Both the position numbers and the translations under genes were made by a program. The notes below the pieces were generated by a model. The model searched no databases. It saw only the letters and a list, made by a program, of their open reading frames with translations, and was not told where the DNA came from. Below, piece after piece: positions 11,613-21,798 of a stretch of DNA of 64,000 nucleotides (its first letter is position 1; the number at the start of each line of letters is the position of its first letter). The stretch comes from Plumapathes pennacea (Eukaryota > Cnidaria > Anthozoa > Antipatharia > Myriopathidae), in NCBI GenBank assembly GCA_964036295.1, contig OZ038462.1, positions 13,502,440 to 13,566,439 on the forward strand. The letters are read 5' to 3'.

Positions 11613-13278
11613 ATGGATCACTTGGAGGATATCAAATCCACTGAAGATCTTGAGAAGCTTTCGGAAATCACGTTACCGTGGGAGGATATCGCCCCCGAAA
11701 ACATACGAGACTGGCTCGATGTCTTTGCTAAAAACCATGGCACCTTGCGGGATTTGCTTCTGGCCAGCATGCTGCCCTGTACTGGTTCCCTGATTGGAAA
11801 CACCACCGTGAAACGTTTTGAAACGTGGAAAAAAGAGGGCAATCTTTTTGTCGTCGGACTTGCTCCGTCAGGGGCTGGAAAGACTCCCGCATGTACCATG
11901 GGGTGCGTGCGGCCCTTGATTTCGTACCTTGAGCCACGCATCGATCGAAGCATCTTGGCAGATGAAACCTCTTCGACCGGTCTTTTCAACCACTTTACAA
12001 GTCACCACAAGACCAAGAAGGGCCACGTACCAGTCCTGTGCATAGATGAAGGTTACTCATTTCTTCATAAGATGACCAGCACTTCAAAAGCGGCCTCGCA
12101 GACAGCATTGTCCATGGAGCGTATGTGCAAGCTGTACGATGTACTATTGGTACGCGGTCAAGGGAAATCAAGGCAAACGGGTTGGCATTTCAAGTGCGCA
12201 AATGAGCATGGCGACATACACAACGCCGCGCAGGTTCTTGGGGGAAGGTTGTTGGTTGTAGGAATGGTTTGGCCGATCGCATATTAATCCTGTATCAAGA
12301 TCGGCACACTCTCGAGTTGGGAGACATGGAGGGGTTTTCGCAGGCAATTAAGGACAGTCCCTTAAAAGGGCTAGGCACTGTATATGAGCAGATATTCACT
12401 GAACACCATCAGGAGGATCCGCTAGAATATACGCTTGGCCCAAGTGCGAAGGAAATATTTGTAAAATATTGCAAGGGGACAAGTGCGGCCGCGCAGTCAT
12501 CCCAAGGTGAAAACGGCGGTGCCTTCCAACCAGAGTGCACCGCGAAAAGAACAAAAAACGCTCTTCGGCTAACGCTCTGCCTTCATGTTCTGTGACACAG
12601 AATTGACAAGGCCCTGCAACAGTTGACTGGGTCAACACCAAAGATAATAAACGAGACCACCGTCAGTATGGCCCTCGCGCTTCATGGTGCACCAATTCAA
12701 TTTGGAGGAGTGGCAGAAGCGGTTAGTTATCTATTCTGTTGAGGTGTTTATTGTGTACATATTGCATTACTACGCTCTTTCGGTGGCGACTTAAATTCCA
12801 GAAGAAAACAATGCAAATTTGTGTTGTTTTTGGCTGTTTCTTTTGCAGTGTTTGACAATCAAGCAAGGTACGTCTACGGTGCGCCTGGCCGTGTCCGAAG
12901 ATGACAAAAAAGAGGATTCTAAGCATTCCTGGTCCATTTTGTAGTGCCAGGAGGGTGTACAACAGTTACTCTTCCAGCTGCCGCCCTAGCCCAAAAGTCA
13001 CCGAGAAGTGTATGGTAGAGCTAGCTGGCTTGTCTATCGGAATCCACCAAAAAGTGCAGAGATCATCATACTTTTACAAGGCCTTGCCTCCACAACTCGA
13101 AAACTTGGAGCACCTGGTGGGGGGATTCGACATCTCTCTTGCAGCGTACAAGGAGCTCTTTTTGAAAGATGATGACCTCCTGCCTTCGTCCCACATGGAG
13201 AAAATGCTGGAGAATCACCCACATGAGGAACGCCTGAGGGCCTACTTCGCAAGCGAGGGAAAAGCACTTCCCCTTTAA
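11613..13278 (+). pseudogene. DUF3987-like P-loop ATPase gene of the 7-kb transposon, frameshifted
   Basis: The ATG at 11613 sits in a good context (CGCAATGG). Residues 88-96 hold a Walker A motif APSGAGKTP, and a Walker B-like VPVLCIDEGYSFL follows near 12030-12068. The frame breaks near 12265, continues as LADRILILYQDRHTLELGD, and again loses frame near 12590, where RIDKALQQLTGSTPKIINE can be read near 12598. An intron with donor GTTAGT at 12722 and acceptor TTTTGCAG ending 12848 separates a last exon ending at 13278 with GLSIGIHQKVQRSSYFYKA and YKELFLKDDDLL. DUF3987 proteins are primase-helicase-like ATPases; the assignment rests on Walker A context and overall layout. Its role in transposition is unknown. 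Confidence 0.6.
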
Positions 13279-13675
13279 AGTTAAAACCTGGACTATGGTT
13301 GCTGTGGTTGTTTTGACATGTCTTCTGAGCCTGCAATACACAGCGGTATTGTTGAAAGTGTGTGAATAGGGCTTTTTTTTAATTTGTCATTTCTTCACTT
13401 TCACCACATGATTTCCACATAATTAGCATTCGCGGACGTGCCGTCGTACGCTTGCTCATTGTCCAAACGAAAGTTTATTGCCAACTGTGCCTTCAGGACT
13501 GAATATTGGAAATATTCATAAGCCAGAAATTAACTGAATACGATGAATTCACTTGTCACTGCTACTTTGAATTCAATGTTTCACATTTTGATTTCCGCTC
13601 ATGCATTTTCTCACTTAGAAATTTTCCATGATGGCTTCAACACACCAATACTCATGTATTTGAATTATCTGTGAC

Positions 13676-13681
13676 AATAAA
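13676..13681 (+). terminator. Possible polyadenylation signal of the ATPase gene
   Basis: AATAAA lies about 400 bp after the stop codon at 13278 and inside the transposon. It is a single hexamer, so support is modest. Confidence 0.4.
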
Positions 13682-14119
13682 GTTGTGTTCTGAAAAAGTG
13701 CTTTACAATCAATAATTTATATCTATTTCTGTCATAGGTAACCCAAGTGATGGAGTGTCTGGAGACGAGTTTTGATCTTATACGAGTTTGAGTTGAAAGA
13801 TATTTACGAGGAAATAAAACATAATGGTCAGGATTTTGTCACCATCCTCAGTATTTTTCCATTTTTCAGTATCTTGCCAGTATTTTGCACTTAACTTTGC
13901 AAACATCACGAGCTAAGTCAGTTGAAAATAGAGTACACTGGATTCTCACATAAATATTTAACAAAAATGGGCTATGCCATCCACAATAATATTTCAACCT
14001 TTCAAAACATAACATTAATTCTTGTGTTTAAATTGAAAATAGGATGAGCGTATCACAAGCTAATGTGAAAATTTCCTATTCAATTGACATTTTCTCTTGA
14101 TAAAAGTAACATGAAGGCC

Positions 14120-14401
14120 TTTTTGCATCGTTCCCAGGCTCTTTTGGCTCGCTCCAGCAATCTAACGATCCAAAGATTGAGCGATCTAACGATCCAAAGA
14201 TTCAGCGATCTAACGATCTACAGATCCAGCGATCTAACGATCCAACGCTCCAGCGATCTAACGATCCATAGATCCAGCGATCTAAGGATCTACTGATCCA
14301 TCGATCCTCTTTCAGATATTTGTCAAACCAACGGAAACTAGACATTGTACTAAATAGGTACTAAATGGTACATGGTATATGCTGTAATTGCGCAATTTTC
14401 G
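14120..14401 (-). repeat. Right terminal inverted repeat with subterminal GATC-rich tandem units
   Basis: This is the complement of the left end: units such as AGCGATCTAACGATCC repeat from about 14155 to 14310, followed by the single-copy TIR to 14401. The number and order of units differ from the left end, as expected for tandem units that expand and contract. Confidence 0.8.
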
Positions 14402-14433
14402 TTAACCGTAACACCCTATATATATATATAGGA

Positions 14434-14573
14434 TATTACACGGCGGCGCGAAGATATGAATTTTATTTTCGAGTGATAAAAACAATATTTTACGAACGAG
14501 CGCTTCGCGAGTGAGTAAAATATTGTTTTTACCACGAGAAAATAAAATCCATATCTTCAAGCCGCCGTGTAAT
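14434..14573. repeat. Long foldback hairpin next to the transposon end
   Basis: About 65-bp arms starting ATTACACGGCGGC and ending GCCGCCGTGTAAT pair around a short centre, CGAGCGCTTCGCGAGTGAG. A second inverted pair follows outside it: AGACACGAGTGTTTTAC at 14591-14607 and its complement at 14742-14758. Together they look like one foldback/MITE element of about 340 bp. Confidence 0.75.
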
Positions 14574-14773
14574 TTTCTTTTTATTATATTAGACACGAGT
14601 GTTTTACGAGAAATTGCACAAACAACCGTGCAAAAGCAGGAAATGACGCAAACAATATCCTCACTATTGGGGACATGGAAAATACGCCACTCGGGTCCCG
14701 GATGTAGTTTCGTATGGATTTTACGCACGGTATATTTTCCAGTAAAACACTCGTGTCTATATAATATATATTC

Positions 14774-16429
14774 TCTTCTTCTCCAGCACTGAGGCGAGAA
14801 ATCAAAAATGATTTTGCTGCAGTGCAGAAATACTGCTGAAGACTTTTTCTTTTTATCCATACTTTGTTTGACTATTTTGAATTAGCATACGGCCTCAGCG
14901 AGGGGTCAAAAGTGCGAAGCGGCGTGGGGTTAACTTTTGCAAACAAATTAGTTCTAAGCGCTGTCTCTAAGAAGAGGAACTGAAAGAATATCAAAGGAGT
15001 GAAAAAAGTGGGTCAAAAATGATCTTTACTGCTGCAAATCTCGGAGCGCCGGAGGAAAATAAAACAATAAGAAAAAATAAGAATAAAAGGGCCGGAAGCC
15101 GCTTACTTAAAAGAATACCGCAAGATCTTGTGACAGTTGTATATAAAGCAATTCACAAAGCAAACGCCTCCTCGTTTTCAACTGAGTCGGAACTTTGCCA
15201 CGACCAACGTGATGCCGGGTGATCGTAGCCAAAGAAAGATTGTATCACAGCATATATCTGTGGCTGTTATGTCCTGTAACGCACTTCTTTCGACCGACAT
15301 AGGACAAATGGACAGAGAAAAGGATTTGGCATCGAACAGAAACATGTCAATTGCAACTCGCCAGTACGTGGAGAAGAAGGAATGTAAAGTATATTTAGTT
15401 CTGATAGTTTGTTATGATCGTTTTGTAGGTTGGAAATGACGTTCAAGGTGTTATCAGTCAATGTATCCCTTCTGTTTCATGTAGTTCCACTGTGGCATTG
15501 AGAACAGATTGTAACTAAAATATTGCTGTCTCTGTTATTGCTGGAAATTGCCGGGCCTTTCGTCTGTTTACATGATTTAGCACACTGGCTAGTATTTAAA
15601 TGATTCGGTTGTAGAGTAATCTTTACGCGACATTTTGATCTGCGGTCTCTGGATAATTTGGAAAACAAAGTTTGTCTTAAGCCTTTCACTCCCAGTAGTG
15701 ATCCACTTCGATTTTCTCCTTCAGTTTTTCACCAGAAACATGATACAGTAGTGAGAACTTGGTATTTGATACCTTGCTAAGATGAAAGCTGATTAAACTA
15801 TCAACTCTCACTACATTACTCGTACATTTTACTCTTAAGAAGTTGAGAGAATCTGCATTTTGAACTTCGGAGTGAAGGGTTAACATCTCAGCTGAAGAAG
15901 TCCTCTAGAACTACAGTGTTAACTGACGTGTGCGGTTTATAGTAGAAATCTAGTTCTCAAACTAGTTAATCAAACGTGGTGTGGGGCCATTTTGGGGTAT
16001 TATAGTTTTTCTACGTGTCAGTCTGCATCGTCAAGGGTTTCTTCCAGTCATTCTGAAACTATGACAATAAACGCTGATTGACTGTCTTATTTCTGTTTCT
16101 TTTATTTTTTAGTACCAGTACTGGTAACTTGACTTAGCAGAGTATTCGAAACTATCGATCAAAATCTGAAGCGGTCCCACATTCCATTCAAGTAATTTGA
16201 CTTGGCCAGCGGTATTTAGGCTCTGCGATCGCAGATCCGTTCAGGTAACATGACTCGGCAGTGTTGGATAAATGTGCGATAAAAAATGTGCGCTGAATAC
16301 ATTTAGGACTCGGTTAAAAATATGCACATCAATAAAGAAATGAACAGAAAGCTTGTGCTTCAGCAATAAATCAAGTCGTGGTACTTGTTCTTAACCAAAT
16401 TCTATCATTCTGGAATATCGAAAGTTATT
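14774..16429. other. Non-coding stretch, dispersed repeats only
   Basis: I see no conserved protein or RNA gene. It contains a dispersed repeat at about 15700-15890 (GAACTTGGTATTTGATACC, with relatives near 6466, 29670 and 47140) and an inverted single unit of the 6264-6460 minisatellite near 16200-16240. Confidence 0.45.
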
Positions 16430-17387
16430 TTAGTTTTAGGTTTCTCTACTGACGCTTGTGATTGCACCTGTGCTTGTGTCGGTCGTGTCATGCTTTATAT
16501 TAGGGTTGCAGGAGATTGTTTCGACGCGACGCCAATACAGTTGGTTAGTTAATCTTTCTCATCTTTCGGCTGGGAACTTATCAACATGGAAAAACATGTT
16601 TAAAAATTGTTACATGACTAGTGTGAGGAAATGGGTCTGACTTACGTCATGATTCGAAGGACAAGGGAAATTATATATGCAAGTGAGTTGGTCAAAAAAG
16701 CCAAAGCCGGGAACGAAATAATTGTTGAATAAAAGGAGTCTTACAAAACATTTTTGGCAAGTCCTTTGGAACCACTTCTCCTTCTTCCCAGCGGAGGTGC
16801 CTAACAACTGCAGAAGTGAATCAGTTCCCTCTTATATTAAAAAGCTATTAATATATGTTTTCCCTTTGTTTGGCCTGCATTAGGAATGTTTCAAGCAGGT
16901 GGAACGCATGCAAAACAATCTCTCTATCTGAGTACTGATCATTTGGTAGCCTTAAACTATGATCCGCTTATTTGAAAATCGCGAACAACAGTAAAAGGTT
17001 TAAAATCAGTCAAAACAGCACTTAAATTTTGTTTCCGTTTTCCTGAAGACAAAGTTGTCCGGCCTTTATTTCTGGTGCTAATAGCGTTATTATATGTATA
17101 TTAATGTGTTTAATATGTGACTAATGGTACACAAATGAGAAATATTCGTTGTGCGCAACCGAACTGCTGAAACAGAAGTTGCAGTCTGTGACTAGTCTCT
17201 TCTATAAGTGAATTTTCTTCCCGAAATTACCGTTCATAAAACTGAGTTGTAATTTCCTACTTAGTATTTGGGTGAAACAAAACCTTGCTTTTTCTTCGCT
17301 TTCAAAATTCGTGTCAATTCCACTAATGCAAATATTTCAAAACGTCTCCAGACCTACTTCAAGAGATGCAAATCTGATCAATGTGTT
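16430..17387. repeat. Duplicated block Q, copy 1
   Basis: It matches 18428-19650 almost base for base, except that the second copy carries the 262-bp MITE at 18953-19214. Copy 1 ends abruptly at 17387, where block P copy 2 begins. Confidence 0.85.
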
Positions 17388-18420
17388 GAATATATCTTTT
17401 TCATTTGAGTCCATTTCTCAAAATAATTTTGATACTGCACATTAGAATTGGCAAAAATGGCGTTCGTAACCGCAACATGGCCTTGACTTGTCAAGATACT
17501 GACAGTACAGCTGACGTTAGATCAAATTATCGCAACCTAAGCAAGCCACTTTTCTGATTTGAATGGTCAAACTAATGTATTGACGAAGAATTGCCCATAA
17601 GCGCTGTTTTCTTTCGAAGTGTTACATATCGCTCATACCACTGTATAAGGTATTTCCGATCACTAAGTGATAATCGAATTTTTACTAATGGCTACAAATG
17701 GAAACATCTCTAATCTCATACTGTTAAATGTGTATCATATTTAAAGTATCCCTTAATCAATCTAAGTGCGCTACTGCACTTTCCAATCTTACAGTCTCCT
17801 CTTTGTCCCTATGAGTGTCTCGTCCTATGGTCCGCCTCTGTCCCTCTCTTTCTCTCTTTATCTCTTCAGATCCGTTCGGACTTTAGACACTAAGGGCTCA
17901 GTTTACTACATATATACTCAGTAAATGCAAGCCAATTCTCTCTAAATGGACACCTCTCTAAGGTGGACATTGAATGCTAGTCCCTAGAGTGTCCACCTTA
18001 GAGAGAATTCACTGTATATAAACATTATCCTATTACGGTTTAGAGTTGCTAATAAACCAGTTGATCGGGTTCCTAACAAGTGCAATACGCTCCCAACTTT
18101 GCACTTGTTTTTAGCCTCTATTTGCACTCGAAAATGTGAAGTCGTGTAATAAATAAGCATAATCCTTTTACGTTTTAGAGTTGCTCCATCGCAATGCCTT
18201 TTAAAAAGTGCTCACAAATGTATTTTACAAGACCAGTATAGTCACGGGCTAGTATTTAAATGTATGAGGTTCAACACAGACTGCTTTATGCTTTACATCA
18301 GTACTAGAATAAAGTAATCAGTGCTTTTATTGAAAGCGCCCTAGGCGCTCACTTGAGGATTTACGGTATACTTGCACAAAAGGGTGCTTTTTGGAAGGCT
18401 TTAATTAACCCAGCCTATAA
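17388..18420. repeat. Duplicated block P, copy 2 (empty site)
   Basis: This is a near-identical copy of 4365-5938 without the TTAA MITE. It lies between the two Q copies, giving the order Q-P-Q, which suggests a tandem duplication of a P-Q unit whose leftmost P was lost or replaced. Confidence 0.85.
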
Positions 18421-18427
18421 TATCTCT

Positions 18428-19650
18428 TTAGTTTTAGGTTTCTCTACTGACGCTTGTGATTGCACCTGTGCTTGTGTCGGTCGTGCCATGCTCTATATTA
18501 GGGTTGCAGGAGATTGTTTCGACGCGACGCCAATACAGTTGGTTAGTTAATCTTTCTCATCTTTCGGCTGGGAACTTATTAACATGGAAAAACATGTTTG
18601 AAAATTGTTACATGACTAGTGTGCGGAAATGGGTCTGACTTACGTCATGATTCGAAGGACAAGGGAAATTATATATGCAAGTGAGTTGGTCAAAAAAGCC
18701 AAAGCCGGGAACGAAATAATTGTTGAATAAAAGGAGTCTTACAAAACATTTTGGCAAGTACTTTGGAACCACTTCTCCTTCTTCCCAGCGGAGGTGCCTA
18801 ACAACTGCAGAAGTGAACCAGTTCCCTCTTATATTAAAAAGCTATTAATATATGTTTTCCCTTTGTTTGGCCTGCATTAGGAATGTTTCAAGCAGGTGGA
18901 ACGCATGCAAAACAATCTCTCTATCTGAGTACTGATCATTTAAGTAGCCTTATGGCCTGGCAAAACGAGGACACATTGTGGCGGCAGCATTGTGTCCTTC
19001 GATGTTTCCAGTGTGGCAAAACGTGCGGCAACATTGTTACTTTCCGCGTGGACACAACAAATGTTTCTGAAATTTTTCAGAAAAAATTTTGTGTCCAGGA
19101 CACAAATCTGTGTCCGCAACAAATGTTTCACACGTGGCAAAATGGGCAACATTTGGGAAACATGCGCGCGCTAGCAATGTTGCCGCTACAATGTGTCCTC
19201 GTTTTGCCAGGCCTTTAAACTATGATCCGCTTATTTGAAAATCGCGAACAACAGTAAAAGGTTTAAAATCAGTCAAAACAGCACTTAAATTTTGTTTCCG
19301 TTTTCCTGAAGACAAAGGAGTCCGGCCTTTATTTCTGGTGCTAATAGCGTTATTATATGTATATTAATGTGTTTAATATGTGACTAATGATACACAAATG
19401 AGAAATATTTGTTGTGCGCAACCGAACTGCTGAAACAGAAGTTGCAGTCTGTGACTAGTCTCTTCTATAAGTGAATTTTCTTCCCGAAATTACCGTTCAT
19501 AAAACTGAGTTGTAGTTTCCTACTTAGTATTTGGGTGAAACAAAACCTTGCTTTTTCTTCGCTTTCAAAATTCGTGTCAATTCCACTAATGCAAATATTT
19601 CAAAACGTCTCCAGACCTACTTCAAGAGATGCAAATCTGATCAATGTGTT
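18428..19650. repeat. Duplicated block Q, copy 2, reaching the POU gene 5' flank
   Basis: Its last matching bases (CAATGTGTT, about 19650) lie about 170 bp before the POU start codon. Copy 1 at 16430-17387 may therefore duplicate the region immediately upstream of the POU gene. Confidence 0.8.
18953..19214. mobile_element. 262-bp palindromic MITE with TTA target duplication
   Basis: The ends are inverted for about 27 bp, starting TGGCCTGGCAAAACGAGG and ending CCTCGTTTTGCCAGGCCT. TTA flanks both ends (18950-18952 and 19215-19217). Block Q copy 1 preserves the empty site as GTAGCCTTAAACTATG near 16955. A three-base TTA duplication fits PIF/Harbinger-type elements (inference). It carries internal inverted segments but no protein. 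Confidence 0.85.
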
Positions 19651-19822
19651 CCTTCCTTTTCGACGAAACCCGATCCTTGTTTCATTTATCGAAGTATTAT
19701 GTTACTTAGTTCATGTATAAGTATATAATATTTACGTGCACTCGAAACAACCAAATCATTCAATTGAGCGCTCCCATTGTATTTACAAACCTAAACGCAA
19801 AGAAAATTCGCCAAAAACAAGA

Positions 19823-20557
19823 ATGACTTGCCCGAGTTATTCCACTGGCAGCTATGCCCCTTTACACTCTATAGTCCGCGAGCCCTCTATGATGATGCTC
19901 CCACCTCAGCAGGTTCCCTACCCACCGGTGTCCCTAAACAAGAAAATGGAGCCTTCTCGTGGCCTCATCGGAGGCGCGCGTTCTCCTTTTCCACCCGTAA
20001 GTTCCCTTGGCGATGTGTTGAATGTAAATCCACATAGTCTTGGCCACGAGGCCCTGGAACTTGCAATAGACACCTCCAAGCTTCGAGACCTCGAGAGATT
20101 CGCCAATCAGTTTAAGCTCCGAAGGATAAAATTAGGATTTACACAGACGACCGTGGGTGCCGCACTGGCCGCCATACAGGGGACAGACTTCAGCCAGACA
20201 ACCATCTGCCGCTTTGAGAACCTCCAGCTGAGCTTCAAGAACGCGTGCAAGCTCAAACCGATTCTGCAGCGCTGGTTGGAAGACGCTGAGCGAACCGCAG
20301 GTGGGGCATACGGAGATGCGCTTGGCTCCGATCGACGGAGAAAACGAAGAACGACGATTGGTTTAACGACCAAAGAGAGCCTCGAGTCATACTTTCTTAA
20401 GCACCCGAAGCCTTCAACTCAAGAGATTGCTCACATCGCGCAGAGTTTGCACATTGAGAAGGAGGTTATCCGCGTGTGGTTCTGTAACCGGCGACAGCGA
20501 GACAAAAGAGTGAAAAATTCGCTTCGCTTCCATGGGTTTTTCGCCGCCCAAAAGTGA
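19823..20557 (+). CDS. POU1F1-like: POU class 1 (Pit-1-like) homeobox transcription factor
   Basis: This is a nuclear DNA-binding regulator of 244 residues in one exon. The ATG at 19823 was chosen because the resulting start, [16 protein letters not shown], resembles the vertebrate Pit-1 start (MSCQAFTSADTFIPLN, from memory), and the frame further upstream has no ATG. Residues about 83-157 form the POU-specific domain ([40 protein letters not shown]). After a linker of about 15 residues the homeodomain covers about 171-230, with recognition helix [17 protein letters not shown]. Full-length Pit-1 is about 290 residues in mammals, so the N-terminal activation region is shorter here. The domain is intact, with no frameshift. 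Class 1 is favoured over class 3 or 4 by the Pit-1-like core and N-terminus. Being intronless, a retrocopy cannot be excluded; upstream non-coding exons are possible. Confidence 0.92.
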   Translation: MTCPSYSTGSYAPLHSIVREPSMMMLPPQQVPYPPVSLNKKMEPSRGLIGGARSPFPPVSSLGDVLNVNPHSLGHEALELAIDTSKLRDLERFANQFKLRRIKLGFTQTTVGAALAAIQGTDFSQTTICRFENLQLSFKNACKLKPILQRWLEDAERTAGGAYGDALGSDRRRKRRTTIGLTTKESLESYFLKHPKPSTQEIAHIAQSLHIEKEVIRVWFCNRRQRDKRVKNSLRFHGFFAAQK

Positions 20558-20763
20558 ATGACTCTCTTAAGTCAGGACTGAGCTGCTGGTGGATTATCAG
20601 CTCACGCGCAGTTGAGCTATTAAAGCACGATTGTGACGTTGATCCGGCATTAGGTCTAAATTTCTGGCTTAGCTGAAATTTAAAGCAATGGAACAAGCGC
20701 CTTAGTTTTTGGGGTGATTCCGCTGATACTCCGCGGGAGATTGCAATTTATGAGGATTTTACG

Positions 20764-20769
20764 AATAAA
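20764..20769 (+). terminator. Likely polyadenylation signal of the POU gene
   Basis: AATAAA, followed closely by an overlapping ATAAAC, lies about 205 bp after the POU stop codon. Confidence 0.55.
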
Positions 20770-21614
20770 ATAAACCTTAAAACACTAATTGGTTATTTAT
20801 CTGTGCGTCCCTCTAAGCTGACCGAGATATGGGGCCATTTCAGGACAATCTTACTCAAAATCAAAATGCTAAACTGGCCGGAGAAATCAGAGTCCACTGT
20901 GGAAATAAAAATCGAAATCACATAATTAGTAACATGAAGCAGTTGAACAACAAAAGTGACGTGTTAAATTTGGTGCAAAGCCACTGCGTGTTTCCTTTCT
21001 TAATCTTGCCAAGTAACAGATTGCCGTAATATCGAAGAAAAGATGGATTGTATATCAAATATGTTCATAGAGAAACAGCAAAGAATGTTCGAGAAACACT
21101 TTTCTATATCGTTTCGCCATGTGGCCTGATTCATGACCTTGATTCACGCGGGAAACTAGGGAGCTAAGCACCCCCCCCCCCCCCCTCTCCCCCGGGGCTA
21201 AGCACCAGACCTGAGCAAACTCCCACATGGCCGCCGAAACAATGAAGCTCATTACAGAAGACAAAAGAAGAACGTGAATGTCTGAAATTTACATGATTTT
21301 GTCGAGCTCTCGTGTGACTTCAAATGCTTCGTTTTCAAGTTTTTTCAGTACGTGGACGGCATTTTGAGAAATTACGACAGTCGTTCTTCTTAGTAACTTA
21401 CTAAGAACGAGGGGGAGGTGCTCTGGAGAACTGCTACACAGGCTACTACCCTCCTTGCATTTTCCTCTCCTCTCCCCTTGCGGCCGCACCTTTGTCGAAC
21501 CGGAAGTCAACGGCGACAGCTTAAATTTCTATCTGTGACGGCTTTGTGTCACACTTTTCCCTCGTCCTCGTCACGAGTAAAGCTCAATCTTTGCCAAGCC
21601 GAATTCTTGAAGCA
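20770..21614 (+). other. Intergenic stretch between the POU and sulfotransferase genes
   Basis: No conserved exon is seen. It must hold the 3' end of the POU transcript and the promoter and 5' UTR of the sulfotransferase gene. A run of 15 C bases lies at 21171-21185, a likely length-variable site. Confidence 0.5.
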
Positions 21615-21798
21615 ATGATGGATTATGCTAAGATATCCCTAACAAACTGTCGATGTTGCCGAAAGCTAAAACTCTCTGTGGTTGTTTTCTCGTTGCTTGT
21701 TATGGCTGCCGTTTTCCTGTTCTCTTCAAATTTTGCCTTTACCAACACAGAAGGAGCAACGCATCCTCAGCGATATTACAGCATTCACAGCTGGCAAG
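21615..21798 (+). CDS. UST: UST exon 1: cytoplasmic tail and membrane anchor
   Basis: It starts with tandem ATGs (21615, 21618). It encodes a short Cys-rich tail, a hydrophobic segment (LSVVVFSLLVMAAVFLFSS) and the start of the stem. The donor GTAAGA follows base 21798, phase 1. Confidence 0.85.

Larger units (their letters stand above)
7425..14401 (+). mobile_element. 7-kb TIR transposon with KDZ/Zisupton-like transposase and DUF3987-like ATPase genes
   Basis: The ends are inverted: CGAAAATTGCGCAATTACAG at 7425 is matched by its complement ending at 14401. The match continues inwards through TACCATGTACCATTTAGTACC and the GATC-rich subterminal repeats. Between the ends, two genes lie in the same orientation: a decayed transposase with OTU-like and CXC parts, and a P-loop ATPase. 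Both carry frameshifts, so this copy is probably dead. A target duplication could not be recognised. The link to the KDZ/Zisupton group is an inference from the transposase motifs. Confidence 0.75.

Noticed and set aside
19736-19822. Longer N-terminus for the POU protein
   Set aside because: The extension would begin at GTG, which is not a normal start in this type of genome, and the ATG at 19823 gives a Pit-1-like start.
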